A stretch of DNA of 64,000 nucleotides from Streptomyces sp. BK239 (GCF_004217285.1 NZ_SHKS01000006.1:310001-374000); one strand, 5' to 3'. Counted from the first letter of the stretch, positions 40,416-49,514 are shown. The notes: generated by a model from the letters alone, not told the origin. Numbers and translations are program-made.

Positions 40416-43232
40416 ATGCCCCCCAACACCACCGCCACAACGGGTGACAAGCCCGGCAAGTCCGGCAGGAAGAAGGGGCGCAAAGCCCGTCTTATCGTGC
40501 TTGTACTGGTGCTGGCCATCATCGGCGGCATCGCCTACGGCGCCTACTGGTCGATCAGCACCGTGCGGGCCTCCTTCCCGCAGACGGAGGGGTCGGCCAC
40601 GCTGGAGGGCCTGTCCGGCCCGGTCGACGTGAAGCGCGACGGCTACGGCATCCCGCAGATCTACGCCTCCTCCGACCAGGACCTGTTCATGGCGCAGGGC
40701 TACGTCCAGGCGCAGGACCGCTTCTACGAGATGGACGTCCGCCGGCACATGACCTCCGGGCGCCTGTCGGAGATGTTCGGCAAGAGCCAGGTGGACAACG
40801 ACGAGTTCCTGCGCACCCTGGGATGGGACCGCGTCGCCAAGAAGGAGTACGACACCAAGCTGTCGGCGGCCACCAAGAAGTACCTCCAGGCGTATGCCAA
40901 GGGTGTCAACGCGTACCTGAAGGGCAAGGACGGCGAGGACATCTCGCTGGAGTATGCCGCCCTCGGGTTCACCAACGACTACAAGCCCGCGGAGTGGACG
41001 CCCGTCGACTCCCTCGCCTGGCTGAAGGCGATGGCCTGGGACCTGCGCGGCAACATGCAGGACGAGATCGACCGCGCCCTGATGACCAGCCGCCTCGGCC
41101 CCCAGCAGATCGCGGACCTGTACCCGGGCTACCCCTACGACCGCAACCAGGCGATCGTCCAGGAGGGCGGGTACGACGAGTCGACCGGGGCGTTCGAAAA
41201 GGACGGCGGATCGTCCAGCGGCTCCAGCGACTCGAGCGGCTCCGGCACCTCGTCGAGCGGCTCCAGCGGCACCGGATCGGGCGGCAGCGGTTCAGGCATC
41301 GGTTCAGGCGCCGGCACCGAGAGCTCCGCGCTGCAGAGCCAGCTCGGCGGCCTGTACGGCGTGCTCGACGACCTGCCCACCGCCGTCGGCGTGAACGGCA
41401 ACGGCATCGGCTCCAACTCCTGGGTCGTCGCCGGGTCGCACACCATCACCGGCAAGCCCCTGCTCGCCAACGACCCGCACCTGTCGGCCTCGCTGCCCTC
41501 CGTCTGGTACCAGATGGGCCTGCACTGCCGCGCCGTCTCCAGCACCTGCCAGTACGACGTCTCGGGTTACACCTTCGCCGGAATGCCCGGTGTGGTCATC
41601 GGGCACAACCAGAAGATCAGCTGGGGCATGACCAACTCCGGGGTCGACGTCACCGACCTCTACCTGGAGAAGCTCACCGGCGACGGTTACCTCTACGACG
41701 GCAAGGTGAAGCCGTTCACCACGCGCGAGGAGACCATCCAGGTCGCCGGCGGCGCAGGCAAGAAGATCGTCGTCCGGCAGACCGCCGACGGCATGCCCCT
41801 GCTGTCCGACCGCAGCAACGAACTGGTGAAGGTCGGCCAGAAGGCCGGCGTCGACACCCAGGCGCCCGACCGCGGGGACGGCTACGCCGTCGCCCTGAAG
41901 TGGACCGCTCTGGAGCCGGGCACCTCCATGGACGCCGTGTTCGCCATGAACAAGGCGGCCGGATGGGACGACTTCCGCGCCGCGGCCAAGCTCTTCGACG
42001 TCCCCTCGCAGAACCTGGTCTACGCGGACACCGACAACCACATCGGCTACCAGCTGCCCGGGAAGATCCCCACGCGCGCGAAGAACCACAAGGGTTCGGT
42101 CCCCGCTCCGGGCTGGGACCCGAAGTACCGGTGGACGGGCTACATCGACTTCGACAAGCTGCCCTACGAGTTCGACCCCGAGCGCGGCTACATCGTCACC
42201 GCCAACCAGGCCGTCGTCGATCAGGACAAGTACCCCTACACGCTCACCACGGACTGGGGCTACGGCACCCGCAGCCAGCGCATCAGCGATCTGATCAAGC
42301 AGAAGATCGAGGGCGGCGGCAAGGTCTCCACCGACGACATGCGCCAGATGCAGACGGACAGCGACAGCCAGATCGCCCGGCTGCTCGTGCCCACCCTGCT
42401 CAAGCTGAACCTCAAGGACGCGGACGTCCGCCAGGCGCAGGACCTGCTCCAGGGCTGGGACTACACCCAGGACGCCGACTCGGCCGCCGCGGCCTACTTC
42501 AACGCGGTCTGGCGCAACATCCTGAAACTGGCCTTCGGCAACAAGCTGCCCAAGGAACTGCGCGTCGAGGGACAGTGCCTGTGGGTCGACCCGGTCAACA
42601 ACACCGGGCCCGTCGACGCCACCGGCAAGGTCCGCGAGTGCGGCCAGCGCGACCCCGACCAGGCCCAGCCGGACGGCGGCGACCGCTGGTTCGAGGTCGT
42701 GCGCAACCTGATGGACAAGCCCGGCAGCGACTGGTGGACGACCCCCGAGAACGGCAGGCGCCCCGGCGCCGACCACAACCGCGACAAGCTGTTCGAGCGC
42801 GCCATGATCGACGCGCGCTGGGAGCTGACCGCCAAGCTCGGCAAGGACGTCGACACCTGGAGCTGGGGCCGGCTGCACCGCCTGTTCCTGGAGAACCAGA
42901 CCCTCGGCACCAGCGGCCCCGGCTTCCTGCGGTACGTGCTCAACCGCGGCCCGTGGGAGCTCAGCGGCGGCGAGGCCGCGGTCAACGCGGCGGGCTGGAA
43001 CGCCGCAGGCGGCTACGACGTCGTATGGGTGCCGTCGATGCGGATGGTGGTCAACCTCGCCGACCTCGACAAGTCGAAGTGGATCAACCTCACCGGCGCC
43101 TCCGGGCACGCCTTCAGCGCCCACTACACCGACCAGACGGGCAAGTGGGCCAAGGGCGAACTGCTCGACTGGGCCTACTCGGCGAAGGCCGTCGACGGCA
43201 GCACGAGCGACACCCTCGTCCTCAAGCCCTGA
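40416..43232 (+). CDS. Penicillin acylase family protein (Ntn hydrolase)
   Basis: 938 residues. A basic N-terminus and one membrane helix (RLIVLVLVLAIIGGIAYGAY) anchor or export it. The alpha-chain region (LSGPVDVKRDGYGIPQIYAS, FMAQGYVQAQDRFYEMDVRR) is followed by a striking ~40-residue Gly/Ser linker at ~265-305, the spacer that is removed. The beta chain starts at GSNSWVVAG with nucleophile Ser333, then GKPLLANDPHLSASLPSVWY and the conserved C-terminal LTGASGHAFSAHYTDQTGKW. It should mature by self-cleavage and hydrolyse amides such as beta-lactam side chains or acyl-homoserine lactones. The substrate is not known. ATG 40416 has AAGGA upstream. Confidence 0.93.
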   Translation: MPPNTTATTGDKPGKSGRKKGRKARLIVLVLVLAIIGGIAYGAYWSISTVRASFPQTEGSATLEGLSGPVDVKRDGYGIPQIYASSDQDLFMAQGYVQAQDRFYEMDVRRHMTSGRLSEMFGKSQVDNDEFLRTLGWDRVAKKEYDTKLSAATKKYLQAYAKGVNAYLKGKDGEDISLEYAALGFTNDYKPAEWTPVDSLAWLKAMAWDLRGNMQDEIDRALMTSRLGPQQIADLYPGYPYDRNQAIVQEGGYDESTGAFEKDGGSSSGSSDSSGSGTSSSGSSGTGSGGSGSGIGSGAGTESSALQSQLGGLYGVLDDLPTAVGVNGNGIGSNSWVVAGSHTITGKPLLANDPHLSASLPSVWYQMGLHCRAVSSTCQYDVSGYTFAGMPGVVIGHNQKISWGMTNSGVDVTDLYLEKLTGDGYLYDGKVKPFTTREETIQVAGGAGKKIVVRQTADGMPLLSDRSNELVKVGQKAGVDTQAPDRGDGYAVALKWTALEPGTSMDAVFAMNKAAGWDDFRAAAKLFDVPSQNLVYADTDNHIGYQLPGKIPTRAKNHKGSVPAPGWDPKYRWTGYIDFDKLPYEFDPERGYIVTANQAVVDQDKYPYTLTTDWGYGTRSQRISDLIKQKIEGGGKVSTDDMRQMQTDSDSQIARLLVPTLLKLNLKDADVRQAQDLLQGWDYTQDADSAAAAYFNAVWRNILKLAFGNKLPKELRVEGQCLWVDPVNNTGPVDATGKVRECGQRDPDQAQPDGGDRWFEVVRNLMDKPGSDWWTTPENGRRPGADHNRDKLFERAMIDARWELTAKLGKDVDTWSWGRLHRLFLENQTLGTSGPGFLRYVLNRGPWELSGGEAAVNAAGWNAAGGYDVVWVPSMRMVVNLADLDKSKWINLTGASGHAFSAHYTDQTGKWAKGELLDWAYSAKAVDGSTSDTLVLKP

Positions 43233-43260
43233 CGCGGTCCCGGTCCGAGGGCATCTGAGA

Positions 43261-43294
43261 GGGGCGCTCCACGCACGCACGCGTGGAGCGCCCC
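43261..43294. terminator. Bidirectional terminator between convergent genes
   Basis: GGGGCGCTCCACGC / GCGTGGAGCGCCCC, perfect 14-bp stem, 6-base loop, followed by TTTC on the plus side and preceded by GAGA. It separates the acylase gene from the cyclo-ligase gene. Confidence 0.85.
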
Positions 43295-43328
43295 TTTCGC
43301 GTTCCCGCCCGCGACGGCGGTCCCCCGC

Positions 43329-43943
43329 TCAGGTGAAGCGGCGTACCCCGGACGGCGTCACCACGGCGTGCACCGGCGCGTCGTGCGGCTCCTCGGGAAC
43401 CCGCGCGACGACCTCGCCGTCGTACAGCAGCACCACCAGCGAGGGACGGGCACCGGCCCGCTCCAGGCGGGCCAGGACACGGTCGTATGAGCCCCCGCCG
43501 CGCCCGAGCCGCATCCCCCGCCCGTCGACCGCGAGGCCCGGCAGCAGCACCACGTCGGCGTCCGTGACGGCGTCACGGCCGAGATGCTCGCCCGAGGGCT
43601 CGAACAGGGCCATCCTGCCGCCGTGCCGCACACGTGTGAGGGAGCCCTCACCGTCGTACGCGCCCCAGTCGAGGTCGTCGTCGGGCAACAGCACCGGCAG
43701 AAGCACGCGCACGCCCCGCGCGCGCAGGGCGTCCAGCAGGGCGAGCGTCCCCGGCTCGGAGCCCACCGAGACGTACGCGGCGACCGTGCCGGCCCGGGCC
43801 AGCTCCGGCAGGTCCAGGGCGCGCCGGGCCAGCGCCCCGGCCGCCTCCCGCAGGCCGTCCGCCGTCAGCGTGCTCCTCGTCGCGAGGAGCTCCCGCCGCA
43901 ACCTACGCTTGTCGGACTCCGGACCGCCGGTGGCCTGCCCCAT
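43329..43943 (-). CDS. 5-formyltetrahydrofolate cyclo-ligase
   Basis: 204 residues. MTHFS family: ATP-dependent conversion of 5-formyl-THF to 5,10-methenyl-THF. Seen are KRRLRRELLATRSTLTADGL (N-terminal ATP-binding basic helix), VAAYVSVGSEPGTLALLDAL, VLLPVLLPDDDLDWGAYDG and the signature LLPGLAVDGRGMRLGRGGGS followed by YDRVLARL. Length is normal. It is divergent from galU across a ~100-base gap. It starts at ATG 43943. Confidence 0.93.
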   Translation of the reverse strand: MGQATGGPESDKRRLRRELLATRSTLTADGLREAAGALARRALDLPELARAGTVAAYVSVGSEPGTLALLDALRARGVRVLLPVLLPDDDLDWGAYDGEGSLTRVRHGGRMALFEPSGEHLGRDAVTDADVVLLPGLAVDGRGMRLGRGGGSYDRVLARLERAGARPSLVVLLYDGEVVARVPEEPHDAPVHAVVTPSGVRRFT

Positions 43944-44041
43944 GTGTCACTCCCGCCTCAACCTCTACGAATGCGCTCATATGAGCATGAACCAGCCGGG
44001 GGTGCGGTTTCCCGTCCAGGGCACCGGATATGGTGGCCGGC

Positions 44042-44944
44042 ATGACTCAGTCGCACCCCAGGATCAGCAAGGCTGTCATCCCCGCAGCCGGCCTCGGCAC
44101 ACGGTTCCTGCCGGCGACCAAGGCCACTCCCAAGGAGATGCTGCCGGTCGTCGACAAGCCCGCGATCCAGTACGTGGTCGAGGAGGCCGTCACCGCCGGC
44201 CTCGACGACGTCCTCATGGTCACAGGCCGCAACAAGCGGCCCCTGGAGGACCACTTCGACCGCAACTACGAACTCGAGTCCGCGCTGTCGAAGAAGGGCG
44301 ACGCCCACCGGCTCGCCAAGGTCCAGGAGTCCAGCGACCTGGCGACCATGCACTACGTGCGACAGGGCGACCCCAAGGGTCTCGGCCACGCGGTGCTGTG
44401 CGCCGCGCCGCACGTCGGCCAGGAGCCGTTCGCCGTCCTCCTGGGCGACGACCTGATCGACCCGCGCGACCCGCTGCTCCAGCGGATGATCGAGGTCCAG
44501 GAGCGGCACGGCGGCAGCGTCATCGCGCTCATGGAGGTCGAGCCCGAGCAGGTCCACCTCTACGGCTGCGCCGCCGTCGAGCACACCGCCGACGGCGACG
44601 TCGTCAAGGTGAGCGGCCTCGTGGAGAAGCCGGAACCGGCCGACGCCCCCTCCAACTACGCGATCATCGGCCGTTACGTCCTCGACCCCGCCGTGTTCGG
44701 CGTGCTGCGCGAGACCGAGCCGGGCCGCGGCGGCGAGATCCAGCTCACCGACGCCCTCCAGCAGCTCGCCCAGGACGAGAAGATCGGCGGCCCCGTGCAC
44801 GGCGTCGTCTTCAAGGGCCGCCGCTATGACACCGGAGACCGCAGCGACTACCTCCGGGCGATTGTCCGACTCGCGTGCGAACGTGAAGACCTGGGCCCGG
44901 ACTTCCGGACCTGGCTTCGCAGTTACGTCACGGAGGAGATGTAG
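44042..44944 (+). CDS. galU: UTP-glucose-1-phosphate uridylyltransferase
   Basis: 300-residue nucleotidyltransferase making UDP-glucose. It has KAVIPAAGLGTRFLPATKAT (G-x-G-T-R-x-L-P), PKEMLPVVDKPAIQYVVEEA, LLGDDLIDPRDPLLQRMIEV and VVFKGRRYDTGDRSDYLRAI. The start ATG 44042 (MTQSHPRISK) is preferred over 44030. It is the first gene of a run galU-moeA-moaC-moaB-GNAT-sepX. Only 4 bases separate its stop from the moeA TTG, whose ribosome site lies inside the end of galU. Confidence 0.95.
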   Translation: MTQSHPRISKAVIPAAGLGTRFLPATKATPKEMLPVVDKPAIQYVVEEAVTAGLDDVLMVTGRNKRPLEDHFDRNYELESALSKKGDAHRLAKVQESSDLATMHYVRQGDPKGLGHAVLCAAPHVGQEPFAVLLGDDLIDPRDPLLQRMIEVQERHGGSVIALMEVEPEQVHLYGCAAVEHTADGDVVKVSGLVEKPEPADAPSNYAIIGRYVLDPAVFGVLRETEPGRGGEIQLTDALQQLAQDEKIGGPVHGVVFKGRRYDTGDRSDYLRAIVRLACEREDLGPDFRTWLRSYVTEEM

Positions 44945-44948
44945 CCAC

Positions 44949-46271
44949 TTGAGCACCGCCGCGCCCCGCGCCACCGGTCAGGACCGCCTCTGGTCGGTGG
45001 ACGAGCACCTGGACGACGTCCTCGCCACGGTCCGCCCTCTGGAACCGATCGAGCTGCAACTGCCCGACGCCCAGGGCTGCGTCCTGGTCGACGACGTCAC
45101 GGTCCCGGTGTCGCTGCCGCCGTTCGACAACAGTTCGATGGACGGGTACGCGGTGCGGGTCGCGGACGTCGAGGGCGCGAGCGAGGAGTTCCCCGCCGTC
45201 CTGGAGGTCGTCGGGGACATCGCGGCGGGGCAGCCCGGCCTGCTGCACGTGGGCCCCGGGCAGGCCGCCCGGATCATGACCGGCGCGCCGCTGCCGCACG
45301 GCGCGGAGACCGTCGTCCCCGTCGAATGGACCGACGGCGGGCTCGGCGAGGGACCGGTCGACTCGATGCGGGCCCGCGCTCTCGCCCCCGAGCAGGCCGA
45401 GGGGCACGTACGCGTGTACCGGCCCGCGGGAGCACGCGCGCACGTGCGCGCCAAGGGCAGCGACGCGAAGGCCGGCGACCGCGCCCTGGACGCCGGCACC
45501 GTCCTCGGCCCGGCGCAGATCGCCCTGCTCGCCGCGATCGGCCGCGGCACAGTCCGGGTGCGTCCACGCCCGCGCGTGGTCGTCATGTCCACCGGCAGCG
45601 AACTCGTCCAGCCCGGCGAGGAGTTGGGCAAGGGCCAGATCTACGACTCCAACAGCTTCGCCCTCACCGCGGCCGCCCGGGACGCCGGCGCGATCGCCTA
45701 CCGCGTGGGCGCGGTCGCCGACGACGCCGAGACCCTCCGCTCGACCGTCGAGGACCAGCTGGTGCGCGCCGACCTCGTCGTCACCACGGGCGGCGTGAGC
45801 GTCGGGGCGTACGACGTCGTCAAGGAGGCCCTGTCGTACGTCGGGGACGAGGACCAGGGGGGCGGCGGGGTCGAGTTCCGCAGACTCGCCATGCAGCCCG
45901 GCAAGCCCCAGGGGTTCGGCGCCATCGGCCCCGACCACATCCCGCTGCTGGCCCTGCCCGGCAACCCGGTGTCGTCGTACGTCTCGTTCGAACTGTTCGT
46001 ACGGCCCGCGATCCGCACCATGATGGGCCTCAAGGACGTCCACCGGCCCACCACGCGCGCGAGGCTCGTCGCCGACGAGGCGCTCACCTCGCCCCGGGGG
46101 CGCCGTCAGTTCCTGCGGGCCACCCACGCCGAGGGGACCGTGCGCCCGGTCGGCGGCGCCGGTTCGCACCTGGTCGCCGCCCTCGCCCACGCCGACGCGC
46201 TGATCGTCGTCCCCGAGGGCGTGGAGTCGGTCGAGCCGGGAGCCGAGGTAGAGGTGGTCCTGCTCGGCTGA
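44949..46271 (+). CDS. moeA: Molybdopterin molybdotransferase MoeA / gephyrin-like protein Glp
   Basis: 440 residues with complete MoeA architecture: LPPFDNSSMDGYAVRVADV in the N-terminal domain, RIMTGAPLPHGAETVVPVEW, the MoCF-binding block PRVVVMSTGSELVQPGEELG, and TTGGVSVGAYDVVKEAL with LLALPGNPVSSYVSFELFV, then a C-terminal MoeA IV domain. It inserts molybdate into adenylylated molybdopterin. The TTG start uses GGAGGAG from the end of galU. In Corynebacterium a MoeA-like protein (Glp) next to galU and glpR binds FtsZ and acts in division. The same neighbourhood here, with sepX/glpR four genes downstream, makes a divisome role plausible for this copy. Confidence 0.93.
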   Translation: MSTAAPRATGQDRLWSVDEHLDDVLATVRPLEPIELQLPDAQGCVLVDDVTVPVSLPPFDNSSMDGYAVRVADVEGASEEFPAVLEVVGDIAAGQPGLLHVGPGQAARIMTGAPLPHGAETVVPVEWTDGGLGEGPVDSMRARALAPEQAEGHVRVYRPAGARAHVRAKGSDAKAGDRALDAGTVLGPAQIALLAAIGRGTVRVRPRPRVVVMSTGSELVQPGEELGKGQIYDSNSFALTAAARDAGAIAYRVGAVADDAETLRSTVEDQLVRADLVVTTGGVSVGAYDVVKEALSYVGDEDQGGGGVEFRRLAMQPGKPQGFGAIGPDHIPLLALPGNPVSSYVSFELFVRPAIRTMMGLKDVHRPTTRARLVADEALTSPRGRRQFLRATHAEGTVRPVGGAGSHLVAALAHADALIVVPEGVESVEPGAEVEVVLLG

Positions 46272-46357
46272 GCAGGCCTCGTTGCGGGTAGCGTGTCGCG
46301 CACGAGGAGGACCGCGCGGCGCAGCGTGCCGGGCCCGGACCGGGAGTGCGACACAGC

Positions 46358-46873
46358 ATGAGCAGGCAGGACCGCCAGGACGCGCGGGGCGGGCACGACG
46401 GGCAGGACCGGCTGACGCACATCGACGACGCGGGCGCCGCCCGCATGGTCGACGTGTCGGCCAAGGACGTCACCGCGCGCACCGCGCGCGCGAGCGGACG
46501 CGTCCTCGTCTCGCCCCGCGTGGTCGAGCTGCTGCGGGGCGAGGGCGTCCCCAAGGGCGACGCGCTGGCCACCGCGCGGATCGCGGGCATCATGGGCGCC
46601 AAGCGCACGCCCGATCTGATCCCGCTGTGCCACCCCTTGGCGCTCTCCGGTGTGAAACTGGACCTGTCGGTCGCGGACGACGCCGTGGAGATCACCGCCA
46701 CGGTGAGGACGACGGACCGCACGGGCGTCGAGATGGAGGCCCTCACCGCGGTCTCGGTCGCCGCGCTCACCGTGATCGACATGGTGAAGGCGGTCGACAA
46801 GACAGCGGTCATCACGGACGTGCGCGTGGAGGAGAAGACGGGCGGCAAGTCGGGCGACTGGAGCCGGGCATGA
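46358..46873 (+). CDS. moaC: Cyclic pyranopterin monophosphate synthase
   Basis: 171 residues. MoaC makes cyclic pyranopterin monophosphate in the first step of molybdenum cofactor synthesis, working with MoaA. Family blocks: LTHIDDAGAARMVDVSAKDV, TARTARASGRVLVSPRVVEL, IMGAKRTPDLIPLCHPLALS and MEALTAVSVAALTVIDMVKA, DKTAVITDVRVEEKTGGKSG. The ATG at 46358 has GGGAG upstream. Its stop overlaps the next start (ATGA). MoaA is not in the window. Confidence 0.96.
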   Translation: MSRQDRQDARGGHDGQDRLTHIDDAGAARMVDVSAKDVTARTARASGRVLVSPRVVELLRGEGVPKGDALATARIAGIMGAKRTPDLIPLCHPLALSGVKLDLSVADDAVEITATVRTTDRTGVEMEALTAVSVAALTVIDMVKAVDKTAVITDVRVEEKTGGKSGDWSRA

Positions 46874-47412
46874 CACTTGATGCGTCGATCGGCGGCGCGC
46901 TGCTCTCCCCCTACAGCGCGCTGGTCGTGACGGCGTCCAACCGGGCCGCGGCCGGTGTCTACGAGGACCGGGGCGGACCGCTGGTCGCCGAGGGCCTGAG
47001 GCGCTTCGGCTTCGCCGTCGACGGCCCCCAGGTCGTCCCGGACGGCGACCCCGTCGAGGCCGCCCTGCGCGCCGGAGTGGACGCCGGGTACGACGTGATC
47101 GTCACCACCGGCGGCACCGGGCTCTCGCCCACCGACCGCACGCCGGAGGCGACCCGCGCGGTGATCGACCACGAGGTGCCGGGGATCGCGGAGGCGATCC
47201 GGGCCTTCGGCCGGGAGAAGGTGCCGACCTCGGCGCTCTCCCGGGGGCTGGCGGGCATCGCCCGCGGGACGCTGGTCGTCAACCTGCCCGGTTCCACCGG
47301 CGGGGTGAAGGACGGGCTGGCGGTCCTGGAGCCCCTGCTGACCCACGCCGTCGACCAGTTGCGCGGCGGTGACCACCCCAGACCCGGCGACAGCAGTGGG
47401 GGTGCGCGCTGA
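46870..47412 (+). CDS. moaB: Molybdenum cofactor protein MoaB/MogA
   Basis: 180 residues. MogA/MoaB family adenylyltransferase that activates molybdopterin before molybdate insertion. Motifs: YSALVVTASNRAAAGVYEDR, DVIVTTGGTGLSPTDRTPEA and the conserved SRGLAGIARGTLVVNLPGST, then GGVKDGLAVLEPLLTHAVDQ. It overlaps moaC by 4 bases and the following GNAT gene by 4 bases, so the cluster is tightly coupled. Confidence 0.93.
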   Translation: MTLDASIGGALLSPYSALVVTASNRAAAGVYEDRGGPLVAEGLRRFGFAVDGPQVVPDGDPVEAALRAGVDAGYDVIVTTGGTGLSPTDRTPEATRAVIDHEVPGIAEAIRAFGREKVPTSALSRGLAGIARGTLVVNLPGSTGGVKDGLAVLEPLLTHAVDQLRGGDHPRPGDSSGGAR

Positions 47413-48095
47413 ACAGCCTGTCCTGGCCCGTCGAACTGGCGGAGGGCGATGTCGTCCTGCGGCCGATAAAGCTGCGTGACCAGCGGGCCTGGCGCGAGGT
47501 CAACCGGCGCAACCGGGACTGGCTGCGCCCCTGGGAGGCGACCATCCCGCCGCCCGCGCCGAGCGGGCCGATCGCCCACCGGCCGACCTACCGTCAGATG
47601 GTCCGCCATCTGCGGGCGGAGGCGAACGCCGGGCGGATGCTGCCGTTCGTCATCGAGTACCAGGGCCGTCTCGTCGGGCAGTTGACGGTGGCCGGGATCA
47701 CCTGGGGGTCCATGTGCTCGGGCCACGTCGGCTACTGGGTGGACCAGTCCGTGGCGGGGCGCGGGGTGATGCCCACGGCGGTGGCGCTCGTCGTGGACCA
47801 CTGCTTCCGCACGGTCGGGCTGCACCGCGTCGAGGTCTGCATCCGGCCCGAGAACCGGCCCAGCCTCCGGGTGGTGGAGAAACTCGGATTCCGGGCGGAG
47901 GGGCTGCGGCCCCGCTATCTCCACATCGACGGGGCCTGGCGCGACCACCTCGTCTTCGCGCTCACGGCGGAGGAGGTCCCGGAGGGGCTGATGAGCCGCT
48001 GGCGACGCGCCCGGCCGCGGAACCTTCCCGACGAGCCGGCCGATCCTCGTGACCCGCAGAACGCTCCGGGGAATCGGACCAGCCCCGGTAATTGA
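47409..48095 (+). CDS. RimJ/RimL-like GNAT acetyltransferase, CTG start
   Basis: 228 residues. N-terminal part WPVELAEGDVVLRPIKLRDQ, RAWREVNRRNRDWLRPWEAT; the GNAT fold shows MLPFVIEYQGRLVGQLTVAG, GYWVDQSVAGRGVMPTAVAL (acetyl-CoA site) and HRVEVCIRPENRPSLRVVEK with LGFRAEGL. RimJ-type enzymes acetylate ribosomal or other protein N-termini. No ATG, GTG or TTG fits the clear N-terminus. CTG 47409 overlaps the moaB stop (CTGA) and follows GGGG, so I take CTG as start; a start at ATG 47598 would cut off the conserved first 63 residues. Confidence 0.87.
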   Translation: MNSLSWPVELAEGDVVLRPIKLRDQRAWREVNRRNRDWLRPWEATIPPPAPSGPIAHRPTYRQMVRHLRAEANAGRMLPFVIEYQGRLVGQLTVAGITWGSMCSGHVGYWVDQSVAGRGVMPTAVALVVDHCFRTVGLHRVEVCIRPENRPSLRVVEKLGFRAEGLRPRYLHIDGAWRDHLVFALTAEEVPEGLMSRWRRARPRNLPDEPADPRDPQNAPGNRTSPGN

Positions 48096-48101
48096 ATAAG
48101 T

Positions 48102-48194
48102 GTTCGAAATTGATCGGGCGATGACCGTCTTGAGGCTTTCAATTCACTGCCGGGCGGCGCGGTGATCGCATCCGTCACAAAAAAAGTTCGAAAT
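48102..48194 (+). promoter_or_regulatory. Upstream region of sepX with paired GTTCGAAAT boxes
   Basis: GTTCGAAAT occurs at 48102-48110 and 48186-48194, in an unusually AT-rich stretch (with an A7 run) before sepX. The direct repeats could bind a regulator of the septation gene. No clear -35/-10 pair is visible; TACCGT lies 10 bases before the GTG start. Confidence 0.3.
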
Positions 48195-48266
48195 ATCAGC
48201 CAGATCGTGCGACACACCGGCCCAATTGGCGGATGGCCTCACGCAAACCCCTCTACCGTGTGAGAC

Positions 48267-49514
48267 GTGAGCAGCAGCGGCCTCATCTACGCAGTCATCG
48301 TCGGGGCCTGGGCCGCCTACTTGGTGCCGATGTGGCTCCGTAGGCAGGACGAGCTGAACGAGGCCCGTCCGACGGAACGCTTCAGCACCGCCATCCGGCT
48401 GCTGTCCGGACGGGCGGGGATGGAGCGCCGGTACGCCAAGGACCTGCGGGCGCGCTCCTCCGAGGAGGGCGAGCCCGACGCCGACGTCCCGGACGCGGTC
48501 ACCGAATCGGTGGACGTCCGGGCCTTCGCCATGCCCCCGACCCGTCCGCAGACCAAGGTGACGGTGCAGGAGCGCGAGCAGCCGCGCCCGGAGGGGGCGC
48601 GCGATCCCTCGCGGGACGCGACGCGTGAGCCGGTCCGCGATCAGGCGGCCCCGCACGCCCACGTCTCCGCGCCTCCCGCGTCCGCCGCCTCCACGCAGGC
48701 GGCGGCCGCCCGGGCCAAGCGCTCGAAGGCGCTCGCCCGCCGCCGGCGCACCACCGTCCTGCTCTTCCTCGCCTTCACGCTGGGCGCGATCGTCGCGGCC
48801 GTCGGCGGACTGGCGTTCCTGTGGGCGCCCGGTGTGCCCGCGGTCCTGCTCAGCGGCTACATCGCCTACCTGCGCACCCAGGAGCGCCGGCGCTTCGCCT
48901 ACCAGATGGACCGCAGACGCGCCGAGGCCGCCGCGCAGCGGCTGCGGGAGCGTCAGCCCCGCCGGCGCGGCTCCACGGCAGGGGCGGCGCACCCGCCGTC
49001 CCTGGACGCCGACGCCGAAACCGGCGCCGAGGAACCGCACGCCGCCGCCGAGCCGGAGACCGACCCGGGCCTGCTGGCGCTCGCCGCGGACCGCAGGGCG
49101 CTCGTCGAGCAGACCGACCACGCCGAATGGGTCGACCAGCAGCGCGAGCGGCAGCGCCGGCCCGGGCACGGTGAGAGCTGGGACCCGGTGCCGGTCCCGC
49201 TGCCGACGTACGTGACCGCCCCCGTCGCCCCGCGCGCCACCTCCGACGTGGACCTCGGCGCGCCGGACGCCTGGAGCTCGGCCCGCTCCAGCTCCTCGGC
49301 CCCGCCGGAGCAGGAGACGGCCGACGCCGCCGCGGACACGCCGTCCGCGTCGGACACGGCGAACACCGGGAGTGAGGAGCCGGCCGGCGCGGAGGACGGC
49401 GAACGCAGCGACGCACGGCGCGCCGCGTCCGCCCGCCGCTCCCGCGAGCGGGGCCGCACCCCGCTGTTCGACCAGTACGAGGACGGGGAGCGCCCCCGCG
49501 CCGCCAACGAGTGA
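48267..49514 (+). CDS. sepX: SepX/GlpR-family divisome membrane protein
   Basis: 415 residues. An N-terminal membrane helix (SSGLIYAVIVGAWAAYLVPM) is followed by WLRRQDELNEARPTERFSTA, IRLLSGRAGMERRYAKDLRA and a long charged stretch. Two central helices (RRTTVLLFLAFTLGAIVAAV and FLWAPGVPAVLLSGYIAYLR) precede a disordered Ala/Glu/Arg tail. This matches the Streptomyces septation protein SepX and its corynebacterial homologue GlpR, which couples the MoeA-like Glp to the divisome. The GTG at 48267 follows the promoter closely. The gene is four genes downstream of moeA, and a tRNA-Ala gene follows. Confidence 0.75.
   Translation: MSSSGLIYAVIVGAWAAYLVPMWLRRQDELNEARPTERFSTAIRLLSGRAGMERRYAKDLRARSSEEGEPDADVPDAVTESVDVRAFAMPPTRPQTKVTVQEREQPRPEGARDPSRDATREPVRDQAAPHAHVSAPPASAASTQAAAARAKRSKALARRRRTTVLLFLAFTLGAIVAAVGGLAFLWAPGVPAVLLSGYIAYLRTQERRRFAYQMDRRRAEAAAQRLRERQPRRRGSTAGAAHPPSLDADAETGAEEPHAAAEPETDPGLLALAADRRALVEQTDHAEWVDQQRERQRRPGHGESWDPVPVPLPTYVTAPVAPRATSDVDLGAPDAWSSARSSSSAPPEQETADAAADTPSASDTANTGSEEPAGAEDGERSDARRAASARRSRERGRTPLFDQYEDGERPRAANE

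Noticed and set aside
41304..43280. 658-codon frame opposite the acylase gene
   Set aside because: Low-complexity reverse frame; the acylase has a complete Ntn-hydrolase signature.
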